Source: Anaeromicropila herbilytica
GTDB lineage: Bacteria; Bacillota; Clostridia; Lachnospirales; Lachnospiraceae
Reading direction: 5' to 3'
Length of the DNA stretch: 64,000 nt
Assembly (NCBI RefSeq): GCF_016591975.1
Contig: NZ_AP024169.1
Location: 644,001-708,000 of the forward strand
Shown here one piece after another: positions 9,180 to 16,737 of the stretch (positions are counted from its first letter, which is position 1; the number at the start of each line of letters is the position of its first letter). Under the pieces are notes generated by a model, which searched no databases, was not told the origin of the DNA, and saw only the letters and a program-made list of their open reading frames with translations. The position numbers were made by a program, and so were the translations under genes.

Positions 9180-9725
9180 ATGAAAAAAGATTTAGGATCA
9201 ACATTAGGATTATATCCAACACCTGTTATAGTTATTGGTGCAATGGTAAATGGAAAGCCAACATGGACTTTAGTTGCACATACTGGTATTGTGAGTCATG
9301 ATAGTTTTCTTGTGAGTCTTGCTAAGCCACATTATATCAATCAAGGTGTGAAGGAATCAAAAGTTTTATCAGTTAATGTGATAGATGAAGCTCTTATTAA
9401 GAAAGCTGATTACTGTGGTTGTAACTCAGGAAGCAAGGTTGATAAATCAGAAGTTTTTGAGTATGAAGTTGGAGAAACAGGTGCTCCAATGATGAAAGAT
9501 GCGAAAGTTGTTATGGAATGCACTGTAGCAGATATTTACGAAGTAGGAGTATTTGAAAACTTTGTTCTTAAGATAGCACATACATTTGTAGAGGATACAA
9601 TTGTAAATGAAAACGGAAAGATTGATTATACGAAATTTAAACCGGTATTATTTGAAATGCCAAATTATAATTATCTAAGAACAGGTGATGTGATTGCAAA
9701 ATGTATGACACTTGGAAAAGAATAA
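9180..9725 (+). CDS. flavin reductase-like protein (FMN-binding split barrel)
   Basis: The 181-residue protein matches the flavin reductase-like/flavoredoxin family: an N-terminal YPTPVIVIGA strand, a VAHTGIVSHDSFLVSL segment that would contact FMN, and YCGCNSGSKVDKSEVF in the middle. Known members bind FMN and pass electrons from NAD(P)H or ferredoxin to small acceptors. GAGG precedes the ATG. It has its own long-spacer promoter and is followed by a MerR gene, so an oxidative or electrophile stress role is inferred. Confidence 0.85.
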   Translation: MKKDLGSTLGLYPTPVIVIGAMVNGKPTWTLVAHTGIVSHDSFLVSLAKPHYINQGVKESKVLSVNVIDEALIKKADYCGCNSGSKVDKSEVFEYEVGETGAPMMKDAKVVMECTVADIYEVGVFENFVLKIAHTFVEDTIVNENGKIDYTKFKPVLFEMPNYNYLRTGDVIAKCMTLGKE

Positions 9726-9776
9726 TAACAAAACAAAGTGAAACTAATTGAAAATCAAAATAGAAGAAGTTCTCTA

Positions 9777-9807
9777 TTGACCTTAAGTCCAGTTAAGCAT
9801 TTATAAT
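9777..9807 (+). promoter_or_regulatory. MerR-type long-spacer promoter for MerR and aldo-keto reductase
   Basis: TTGACC (9777-9782) and consensus TATAAT (9802-9807) are 19 bp apart. CTTAA and TTAAG half-sites (9782-9797) form the spacer dyad. Confidence 0.7.
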
Positions 9808-9837
9808 GGATCAAGATAGTAAAAGGAGAATGTGATT

Positions 9838-10251
9838 ATGACAATTAAAGATGCTGCAGAAAGAACTGGAATATCGGTTGACAATCTCAGATATTATGAA
9901 AGAATTGGTCTAATTCCGGAAATACCTAGAACGGAATCTGGTATTAGAGATTACGATGAATTAGCGTTAAGTTGGATTGACTTTGCAATGCGTTTTAAGC
10001 GTGGAGGAATGTCTTTGGAAGCAATTCGAGAATATATTCAATTAGCTTTACAAGGTGAAGATACCAAACCCGCAAGAAAAGAAATCTTAATAGAGGCAAA
10101 AGATAGTCTTGAGAAAAAGATGGCTGAAATACAAGAAAGCTTGGATGTAATCAATTATAAATTAGGTACTTATGACCAAAAATGTGAACCTATTACCATG
10201 GAAATAGTAAACGCATGGAAGAAGTCAAAGAAGGAAAAACTAATAAAATAG
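9838..10251 (+). CDS. MerR family transcriptional regulator
   Basis: The winged helix (IKDAAERTGISVDNLRYYER, then GLIPEIPR) is followed by a C-terminal coiled coil of about 45 residues ending in a Lys-rich tail. I choose ATG 9838 over GTG 9832 because GGAG (9825-9828) is nine bases from the former and only three from the latter. It is probably autoregulated from the promoter 30 bases upstream and is cotranscribed with the aldo-keto reductase that starts 68 bases after its stop. It resembles the MerR at 8572 closely enough to suggest related operators. Confidence 0.9.
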   Translation: MTIKDAAERTGISVDNLRYYERIGLIPEIPRTESGIRDYDELALSWIDFAMRFKRGGMSLEAIREYIQLALQGEDTKPARKEILIEAKDSLEKKMAEIQESLDVINYKLGTYDQKCEPITMEIVNAWKKSKKEKLIK

Positions 10252-10319
10252 TTGTAAACATAGGAAGTGTACTCAAAAAATAGAACCTCAGCATTTCTTG
10301 AAGAAAGGTGGTAGATGCA

Positions 10320-11306
10320 ATGGAATATATGAAATTTGGTAAGACAGATTTGAACGTTTCAAGATTGTGCTTGGGAACAATGGGATTTGGAATCTCGAGT
10401 GTTGGACAGCATACATGGACATTGGATGAAGATAAATCAAAAGAAATCATTAAACATGCACTTGACTTGGGGATTAATTTTATTGATACTGCAATAGGGT
10501 ATTCCGGTGGAACCAGCGAGCAATTTGTAGGACGTGCTATTAAGGAATATGCGAAACGTGAAGACATTATCCTAGCAACGAAGTTTTTTCCTAGAACAAC
10601 AGATGAGATTGCCAATCATATAAGTGGAAAAGAGCATATTAATAAACTGTTAGATATGAGCTTACAAAACCTTGCTACCGACTATATTGATTTGTACATT
10701 TGTCATATGTGGGATTATCATACCCCAATCGAAGAAGTAATGGAAACATTGAATGAAGCGGTGAAAGCGGGAAAAGTTCGACATATTGGCATATCGAATT
10801 GTTATGCCTGGCAGATTGCAAAGGCAAATGCGATTGCAAGAATGAATGGATGGGCTGAATTTGTATCAATTCAAGGGCATTACAACCTTCTATTTCGCGA
10901 GGAAGAAAGAGAAATGATTCCATATTGTAGAGAAGAAAATATAGCTATCACGCCTTATAGTCCTCTTGCATCAGGGCGTCTGGTAAAACCTCCTACAGAA
11001 ACTTCAAAGAGATTGGAAGAGGATAGTTATGCCAAAGGGAAATATGAATCTACCGCTGTACAAGATGCTATCATTATTGAAAGAGTTGCTGAATTAGCTG
11101 AGAAGAAGGGTATGACTCGAATTCAAATTGCGCTTGGTTGGTTATTATCGAACGTAACAGCTCCAGTGGTAGGTGCGACGAAAATATCTCATATAGATGA
11201 TGCAGTTATGGCTGTTTCAGTCAAATTAACATCAGAAGAAATTGCTTATTTGGAAGAAGCATATGTACCGCATAAATTGGTTGGGGTTATGGCAGAGAAC
11301 CATTGA
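10320..11306 (+). CDS. aldo-keto reductase
   Basis: NADPH-dependent carbonyl reductase of the AKR superfamily. The catalytic tetrad is complete: D56, Y61 (FIDTAIGYSGG), K88 (LATKFF) and H129 (LYICHMW). ISNCYAWQ and the C-terminal VVGATK segment fit nicotinamide and phosphate binding. I choose ATG 10320, eight bases after AAAGGTGG, over GTG 10308. The pairing with a MerR gene is common for AKRs induced by reactive aldehydes in Firmicutes, and the neighbouring flavin reductase and MATE pump fit a carbonyl or xenobiotic stress response. Confidence 0.92.
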   Translation: MEYMKFGKTDLNVSRLCLGTMGFGISSVGQHTWTLDEDKSKEIIKHALDLGINFIDTAIGYSGGTSEQFVGRAIKEYAKREDIILATKFFPRTTDEIANHISGKEHINKLLDMSLQNLATDYIDLYICHMWDYHTPIEEVMETLNEAVKAGKVRHIGISNCYAWQIAKANAIARMNGWAEFVSIQGHYNLLFREEEREMIPYCREENIAITPYSPLASGRLVKPPTETSKRLEEDSYAKGKYESTAVQDAIIIERVAELAEKKGMTRIQIALGWLLSNVTAPVVGATKISHIDDAVMAVSVKLTSEEIAYLEEAYVPHKLVGVMAENH

Positions 11307-11433
11307 GTATTTAATTTGATTTTTATTAACTAGATAAATATATTAGTAAATCTATAAAAACAGTTATAGACTCATTTTTAGCAAATTGGAAAAAACTATA
11401 TACTTCTTATGGCTGCAGTGGAAATGATATTAG

Positions 11434-11473
11434 TTGAGAAATGTACATAATTATGATATAATAATGTACATTT
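11434..11473 (+). promoter_or_regulatory. antitoxin promoter with flanking TGTACA operator
   Basis: TTGAGA (11434-11439) and TATAAT (11457-11462) are 17 bp apart. Perfect inverted repeats of AAATGTACAT (11439-11448 and 11464-11473) bracket the -10 box, the arrangement expected for repression by an antitoxin or toxin-antitoxin complex. Confidence 0.7.
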
Positions 11474-11489
11474 AAAGGAGGTGTTTTAT

Positions 11490-11753
11490 ATGCCACAGAT
11501 TAGACCAATTACAGATTTAAGAAATACAAATGAAATATCAGATGCTTGTCATGCAGTCAAGGAACCTATTTTTATTACCAAAAATGGTTATGGCGATATG
11601 GTAGTTATGAGTATTGAAACATATGAGGCAATAGCTGAAAATCATAGAATAGATGATTGTATAGCAGAAGCAGAAGAGGAATATCAGGCACAAGGAATAT
11701 TACTAGACGCAAAAGATACTCTAGCAGGATTAAGGAGAAAACATTTTGAATAA
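11490..11753 (+). CDS. Phd/YefM-family antitoxin
   Basis: The 87-residue protein starts with IRPITDLRNTNEISDAC and contains EPIFITKNGYGDMVVMS, the standard Phd/YefM DNA-binding fold, and has a charged C-terminal tail for toxin binding. AAAGGAGG is eight bases from ATG 11490, so the upstream in-frame GTG is not needed. It overlaps the toxin remnant by eight bases. With the toxin broken it may be a solitary autorepressor or neutralise a related toxin elsewhere. Confidence 0.85.
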   Translation: MPQIRPITDLRNTNEISDACHAVKEPIFITKNGYGDMVVMSIETYEAIAENHRIDDCIAEAEEEYQAQGILLDAKDTLAGLRRKHFE

Positions 11754-11874
11754 GTATCAGGTTAAGTTGATGGCAAAGGCTGCACGAGACTTAAATGATA
11801 TTTATGAATACATTGTCTCGGAATTCAAGGATATGGGCACTGCTGAGAAGTTAATAGATATCCAATTTTACTAG
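11746..11874 (+). pseudogene. truncated RelE/ParE-type toxin
   Basis: A TTG start with GGAG nine bases upstream overlaps the antitoxin end. The frame reads 42 residues beginning NKYQVKLMAKAARDLNDIYE, the usual N-terminus of ParE/RelE toxins, then stops at 11872-11874. Intact toxins are about 90-100 residues, so the core and catalytic residues are missing. No continuation is seen in other frames downstream. Confidence 0.75.
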
Positions 11875-11918
11875 ACAGATTATAATTATATTTGTGAACA
11901 CACTAATATATTAAATAG

Positions 11919-11968
11919 AATAACTCAAAGTATAGATTGATAGGAAATAATCTATGCTTGGAGTTATT
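11919..11968 (+). terminator. 20-bp hairpin after the toxin remnant
   Basis: Arms 11919-11938 and 11949-11968 pair over 20 positions with one mismatch and one G-U. The tail is only moderately T-rich, so termination strength is uncertain. Confidence 0.55.
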
Positions 11969-12109
11969 CTTGCTTTAGAGGAAGTATTATATAAAACAGA
12001 TGTTACAAATGTTAATATTTGACACAATAAAGTAATTGGACTAATATATGTAAATGTGATTGAACTAATAAGTCAATCATGAATTGTATAATAAAAGGAG
12101 GCTTTACAT

Positions 12110-12930
12110 ATGAGAGATAAAAAAAGTTACTCGTTACCAATTATAATTGTTACTATTGTCATTGTATTTGGAGGATTGGTATTTGGAGAGATTTTTAGTT
12201 CAATAAGTTCTTCTATATTAAAAATATTTGATACAAATTCATTTTTTTATATAACACCTGATAGTATAAATGTGATTTCAGAGAATATGTCTTTCTTCGG
12301 AATTATTTTGCTCATCTGTTTATATCAAAGGTATATTAAGAAAGAGTCAGTTAAAAGTCTAGGATTGAATACTACATGGAGGGATGGCAGCAAGCAATAT
12401 ATTATCGGATTATTCATTAGTACTTTGTTAATAGTGGGATTAAGGTAAATGCTATAGGTATCACTCTAGTATTTATTTCAATTATGATACAGTCATTTGC
12501 AGAGGAATTTGTATTTCGAGGATTTTTATATCAACATCTTAGTAAAATGAAAGGGTTATCTTATGGAATTATAGTTACCAACATAATATTTGCATTGTTA
12601 CACTCTTTTAATAAAGGAAATAATATATTCTCTTTTGTAAATATTTTTTTGATTGGAACAGCTTTCAACATTATTATGCTAATAACAAAGAATATTGTTA
12701 CATCAAGTGCGATACATGCAGGATGGAATTTTCTGAATCAAATAGTATTTGGATTACCCAATAGTGGTTTAGTAGCGAAGGATACAATAATACCATCCGT
12801 TTTAGATAATAATTCATTATGGGTTAGTAGCATGAATGGGGCAGAAGGAGGATTTGCTGCCACAATTGTATTATTGATTTTCCTTTCTAGTGTTTTTGCT
12901 TTGTATAGGGTAAAGGTGATTAAGAAGTAA
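12110..12930 (+). pseudogene. CPBP (CAAX-like) membrane protease, frameshifted
   Basis: A good AGGAGG precedes ATG 12110, and the first frame runs 112 residues to 12448. The family motifs lie in a second frame that is open from before 12421 to 12930: AEEFVFRGFLYQ (the EExxxR site), HSFNKG and SSAIHAGWNF. The second part has no ribosome site at its ATG (12484), and one single-base indel near 12425-12445 would join the two into one protein of about 270 residues. Known relatives act as membrane proteases in bacteriocin self-immunity or maturation. Confidence 0.8.
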
Positions 12931-12969
12931 TACATAATAAAATATATAGTGATAAAATTTGTATTCCAC

Positions 12970-13003
12970 TTGATATTCTCCCTTCAAGGGCTATAATAGT
13001 TGC
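12970..13003 (+). promoter_or_regulatory. sigma-A promoter resembling the exporter promoter at 16.65 kb
   Basis: TTGATA (12970-12975) and TATAAT (12992-12997) are 16 bp apart, followed by AATAGTTGC. The promoter at 16648 shares the spacer length, the ATTCTC start of the spacer and an AATAGTTG half-site at the same place. It is the likely promoter of the helicase gene, giving a long leader of about 250 bases. Confidence 0.55.
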
Positions 13004-13077
13004 TTTATAAAAAACAGATGTAAATATTTATCAAAAAAATATCAATAGTAGTAGTTAGTATATTAATTATATCTTAA

Positions 13078-13110
13078 TATGCAGCCATGGTATAGAATCA
13101 TAGCTGCATA
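13078..13110 (+). repeat. hairpin in the helicase leader
   Basis: Arms 13078-13089 and 13099-13110 pair at 11 of 12 positions. The 12931-13259 gap otherwise holds only the promoter above and an orphan AGGAGGAG at 13134-13141 with no canonical start behind it. Confidence 0.45.
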
Positions 13111-13259
13111 GGATGTACAATAATAAAAGTGCTAGGAGGAGTAAAAACCAACTTATTAATAAATGTAATATACAAGAACTAAAAAAATATATCAATACAC
13201 GTGAATATAGTGTATGATAAACCAGTGAATAAACTGGATGAAATAGAAAAGGAGCTTAA

Positions 13260-14654
13260 ATGCAATTTGAAGAACTAAAGATTATACCCTCAATATTAAA
13301 AGCGTTAAATGATGAAAATTATAAAGAGCCTACACCAATACAGGAAAAATCGATACCATCGATTCTAACTGGAAAAGATCTGTTGGCCTGTGCACAGACT
13401 GGTACAGGTAAAACAGCTGCATTTGCTATACCAACGTTACAACTTCTTTGTGAAGAAATGGGTTCACATAAAACGGATCAAAAAAGTGGTGTGAATCAAA
13501 ACATCCGTGCTTTAATATTAACGCCTACTAGAGAACTTGCACTGCAAATTTATGAAAGCTTTAACGCTTATGGTAAATATACTAACTTAAGATACTGTGT
13601 TATTTTTGGTGGTGTTCCTCAAAAACCTCAAGAAGAACAATTGAAACAAGGTGTGGATATACTTGTTGCAACTCCAGGTAGATTAAATGACTTAATTACT
13701 CAGAATATCATTGATTTAAAGAATATTAAACTGTTTATTTTGGATGAAGCGGATAGAATGCTTGATATGGGATTTATTAATGACGTCAATAAGATCATTG
13801 ATAAAACTCCGATTAAAAAGCAAACACTGCTTTTTTCTGCAACGATGCCTCCTGCTATTGCAAGAATGGCTAGTACAATCTTATCAAAACCGGATAAAAT
13901 CAACATATCTCCGGTATCTTCCACTGCTAATACCATTGAACAATATGTATATTTCGTTGATAAGGAAAACAGAAAAAATCTATTATTGGAACTGTTAAAA
14001 GACGAATCGATTGTTTCTGTTCTAATCTTTGTAAGAACAAAGATTAATGCTGATCGTTTAGTGCATAAATTAGTAAAATCAGAAATCAGTGCAAAAGCAA
14101 TTCATGGGGACAAAGGGCAAAATGCTAGACAACTTGCTCTTAGTGATTTTAAAAATAAAAAGTTACGAGTCTTGGTTGCAACGGACATAGCAGCAAGAGG
14201 TATTGACATTGACGAACTTTCCTATGTTATTAATCTTGATATGCCTGATATGCCTGAAACTTATGTACATCGTATTGGGCGAACAGGCAGAGCAGGGCAA
14301 AGTGGAAAAGCAATTTCTTTTTGTAGTATTGATGATAAAGAAATGCTTGCAGATATTGAAAAATTGATTGGAATACGTATTACCGAGATTAAAGATCATC
14401 CCTTTCCAATGGTTATTACAACACCAACGGAGAAAAAAGAACCTAACAGACAAGGAACTGTAAAGAAGGCGCCAGTCGAAAAGAAAAAATTACGAATGGC
14501 TGCGGATGGTACCTTGAAAGAAAAAAAGAGTCATTCAAAAATAAATAAATTCGGTAAAAAGGATTCAAGTAATTCAAATAATCGAAGAATAACAACTGGT
14601 AAGGCGGGTGGCGGAAAGCAAAAGTCTTCCTCTAAGTCTCCAAAGCAACGATAA
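13260..14654 (+). CDS. DEAD-box RNA helicase, RhlE-like
   Basis: All helicase motifs are present in order: Q motif TPIQEKS, Walker A AQTGTGKT (K51), PTRELA, TPGR, D162-E-A-D165, SAT, ARGIDID and HRIGRTGRAG. The two RecA-like domains fill residues 1-370 and a Lys/Ser-rich basic tail follows, as in RhlE and related cold-adaptation helicases. The role is ATP-dependent remodelling of RNA, often in ribosome assembly or decay. AAGGAG is well placed before ATG 13260. A long untranslated leader, as seen for cold-induced helicase genes, would fit. Confidence 0.93.
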   Translation: MQFEELKIIPSILKALNDENYKEPTPIQEKSIPSILTGKDLLACAQTGTGKTAAFAIPTLQLLCEEMGSHKTDQKSGVNQNIRALILTPTRELALQIYESFNAYGKYTNLRYCVIFGGVPQKPQEEQLKQGVDILVATPGRLNDLITQNIIDLKNIKLFILDEADRMLDMGFINDVNKIIDKTPIKKQTLLFSATMPPAIARMASTILSKPDKINISPVSSTANTIEQYVYFVDKENRKNLLLELLKDESIVSVLIFVRTKINADRLVHKLVKSEISAKAIHGDKGQNARQLALSDFKNKKLRVLVATDIAARGIDIDELSYVINLDMPDMPETYVHRIGRTGRAGQSGKAISFCSIDDKEMLADIEKLIGIRITEIKDHPFPMVITTPTEKKEPNRQGTVKKAPVEKKKLRMAADGTLKEKKSHSKINKFGKKDSSNSNNRRITTGKAGGGKQKSSSKSPKQR

Positions 14655-14667
14655 AAAGAATATGAAA

Positions 14668-14721
14668 TATAAGTGTATCCCCTCTATTTACTCCCATGTA
14701 AATTGAGGGGATACCTTATAT
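14668..14721 (+). terminator. strong bidirectional hairpin after the helicase
   Basis: The core arms 14675-14691 and 14698-14714 pair at 16 of 17 positions around a GC-rich CCCCTC block, and flanking ATATAAG/CTTATAT extend the stem. Confidence 0.75.
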
Positions 14722-14851
14722 TTCAGTAAGATACTATCTAATCAAAAACAATATCAATATGTTTATTCTAAAGAAGATACGGTAAAAATATAATAATATG
14801 AATTTTTTACTACAAAGATTTATAGTAGTAAAACTATGTGAAAGGGGATGA

Positions 14852-15778
14852 ATGAAGATGAACCCGATTATTGAAGTTAAAAATTTCACAAAAAAATACG
14901 GCAACTTTACGGCAGTAAATGATATTTCTTTTAATGTAGAGGAGGGTTCCATTTTTGCTTTTCTTGGACCAAATGGAGCTGGGAAAAGTACTACGATTAA
15001 TACCTTATGCACGATTTTTGAAAAGACATCAGGGACTCTACTTATTGATGGTAAAGACGTTACAAAACAAAAAAGTGATGTGAGGTCAACAATTGGTGTT
15101 GTATTTCAGGACTCAACTCTGGATACGAAAATGACCATAGAAGAAAATCTGAAAATGCACTGCGTTTTTTATAATATTCATAAGAAAGAAGTGGAGGAGC
15201 GGATTCAATTTGTTCTGAAACTGGTAGATCTACTGGAGGAGAGAAAAAAGTTGGTTGGCGCATTATCTGGAGGTATGAAAAGACGTGTTGAAATTGCTAG
15301 AGGATTAATCCACTATCCTAAGGTATTATTTCTTGATGAACCAACGACTGGCCTTGATCCACAGACAAGAGCTCATATATGGGAATATATTATTAAGCTG
15401 CAAAAGGAAAGAAATATAACAATCTTTCTGACTACACACTATATGGAGGAAGCAGAAATATGCGGTAAAATCGCAATCATGGACGGGGGCGTTATTGTAG
15501 CTCACGATACTCCTTATGCATTAAAAAAGAAATACACAAAGGATAAAGCTTATATTACAACCAAAAATGAAGAAGAACTTGAGAAGTTATTATTACAATT
15601 TGAATTAGATTATACGAAAAAAGATGGCTATTACAAAGTAGAAGCAGAAAACCTGGAGGGCTTGCTTAAAGTCCTTAGTGAGCATAAAGAAAATATTACG
15701 AATTTAGAGATTAAAAAAGGAACATTTAACGATGTATTCCTGGAGATAACCGGTAAAAAAATTAGGGAGGAGGCTTAA
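14852..15778 (+). CDS. ABC transporter ATP-binding protein, DrrA-like
   Basis: A single nucleotide-binding domain has Walker A GPNGAGKST (residues 39-47), Q-loop FQDSTLD, signature LSGGMKRR, Walker B LFLDEPTTGLDP and switch TTHYME. The C-terminal extension of about 80 residues is typical of the daunorubicin-resistance (DrrA) group. The permease follows after one base. AAGGGG precedes both ATG 14852 and ATG 14858; the second has more usual spacing. The pair probably exports a drug, lipid or polysaccharide, but the substrate cannot be told. Confidence 0.9.
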   Translation: MKMNPIIEVKNFTKKYGNFTAVNDISFNVEEGSIFAFLGPNGAGKSTTINTLCTIFEKTSGTLLIDGKDVTKQKSDVRSTIGVVFQDSTLDTKMTIEENLKMHCVFYNIHKKEVEERIQFVLKLVDLLEERKKLVGALSGGMKRRVEIARGLIHYPKVLFLDEPTTGLDPQTRAHIWEYIIKLQKERNITIFLTTHYMEEAEICGKIAIMDGGVIVAHDTPYALKKKYTKDKAYITTKNEEELEKLLLQFELDYTKKDGYYKVEAENLEGLLKVLSEHKENITNLEIKKGTFNDVFLEITGKKIREEA

Positions 15779-15779
15779 G

Positions 15780-16616
15780 ATGAATACCGTAATTGCTTTA
15801 TGGGTAAGAGGGCTAAAGGCCTTTGTTAGAAATAAAACTGGTTTGGTATTTTCATTAATTTTCCCATTATTCTTTGTCTATGTATTTGGTGCAATATTTA
15901 AAAATGACGTTATTGATAACCCCATTGCATATATGTTGTCGGGTGTTATTATAACAACAGTATTTGAAAGTTCACTTAATCTGGCTTCTACAACAGTTGA
16001 TGATATGGTAAGTGGTTTTATGAAAGAAGTGTTAGTTTCGCCAGCAAAACGAGTAGCTGTTGCAATGGGACAATTATTATCAGCAGCAACGGTTGCAACG
16101 CTTCAAGGTATATTAATTCTAATTATTGGATTATTTATTGGAATAAGATTTAGACATTGGTCCACACCTATATATGTACTGGTATCCATGATAGCTATAG
16201 GGTTGGTATTCTCAGGAGTTGGTTTATTTATGGCAACGAAAGTTCGTAATGGTCAAACCTTTCAGATTGTAAAAACAGCAGTTACAATGCCTCTAACTTT
16301 CCTATCTGGAGCTTATATTCCTTTGTCCATGCTTCCAGAAACTCTCAGATATCTAGCCTATATTAATCCCATGACATATGCTACTGCTTTTTTTAGGATG
16401 ATTACTTTAGAGAAAACGAACCTTTCAACAGCAGATCTTGTGAAAGAGGAAGTAGCAATTAGTATCAATGGTTTTATTGTTACTCCTGTAATGTCCTTTA
16501 TTATTATTCTAATCATTGGCTTGATGTTTTTATTGTTATCAACGATATCATTTGTCCATACAGATTTTTCACGTTTGAACAGAAGTGCTTCCGATGCCAG
16601 TGCTATATGGGGATAG
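15780..16616 (+). CDS. ABC-2 type permease, DrrB-like
   Basis: The 278-residue integral membrane protein has about six hydrophobic segments and the ABC-2 signature region LTFLSGAYIPLSMLP near residue 180, followed by YINPMTYAT. It starts one base after the ATPase gene and uses an AGGAGG inside that gene's end, so the two are translationally coupled. Together they form a DrrAB-type exporter. Confidence 0.9.
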   Translation: MNTVIALWVRGLKAFVRNKTGLVFSLIFPLFFVYVFGAIFKNDVIDNPIAYMLSGVIITTVFESSLNLASTTVDDMVSGFMKEVLVSPAKRVAVAMGQLLSAATVATLQGILILIIGLFIGIRFRHWSTPIYVLVSMIAIGLVFSGVGLFMATKVRNGQTFQIVKTAVTMPLTFLSGAYIPLSMLPETLRYLAYINPMTYATAFFRMITLEKTNLSTADLVKEEVAISINGFIVTPVMSFIIILIIGLMFLLLSTISFVHTDFSRLNRSASDASAIWG

Positions 16617-16647
16617 GAGTGTAACCATATAAATAATTGATGCCCTC

Positions 16648-16724
16648 TTGACATTCTCATTTAGAGGTCTATAATAGTTGTTGTCACAATAGTTGCATAA
16701 GCAACTATTGTAGAAGCAACTATT
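16648..16724 (+). promoter_or_regulatory. exporter promoter with four AATAGTTGC operator half-sites
   Basis: TTGACA (16648-16653) and TATAAT (16670-16675) have a 16-bp spacer. Half-sites lie at 16673-16680, 16687-16696, 16701-16710 (the last two a perfect 10-bp inverted repeat) and 16716-16724. Overlap with the -10 and start region fits repression, most simply by the MarR protein at the end of this operon. Confidence 0.7.
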
Positions 16725-16737
16725 AGGAGAACACAAT

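Noticed and set aside
12484..12930. Second part of the CPBP gene as an independent gene
   Set aside because: No ribosome site before its ATG, and the frame is open upstream to the point where the first part ends, so a frameshift is simpler.
11991..13040. Similar TATAAAA-CAGATG strings on both sides of the CPBP pseudogene as target-site repeats
   Set aside because: The match is short, gapped and A-T rich, and no mobile element genes lie between.
13134..13220. Small gene behind the orphan AGGAGGAG at 13134-13141
   Set aside because: No canonical start follows at a usable distance, and the only short frame begins at ATT 13155, 13 bases away, with no recognisable product.
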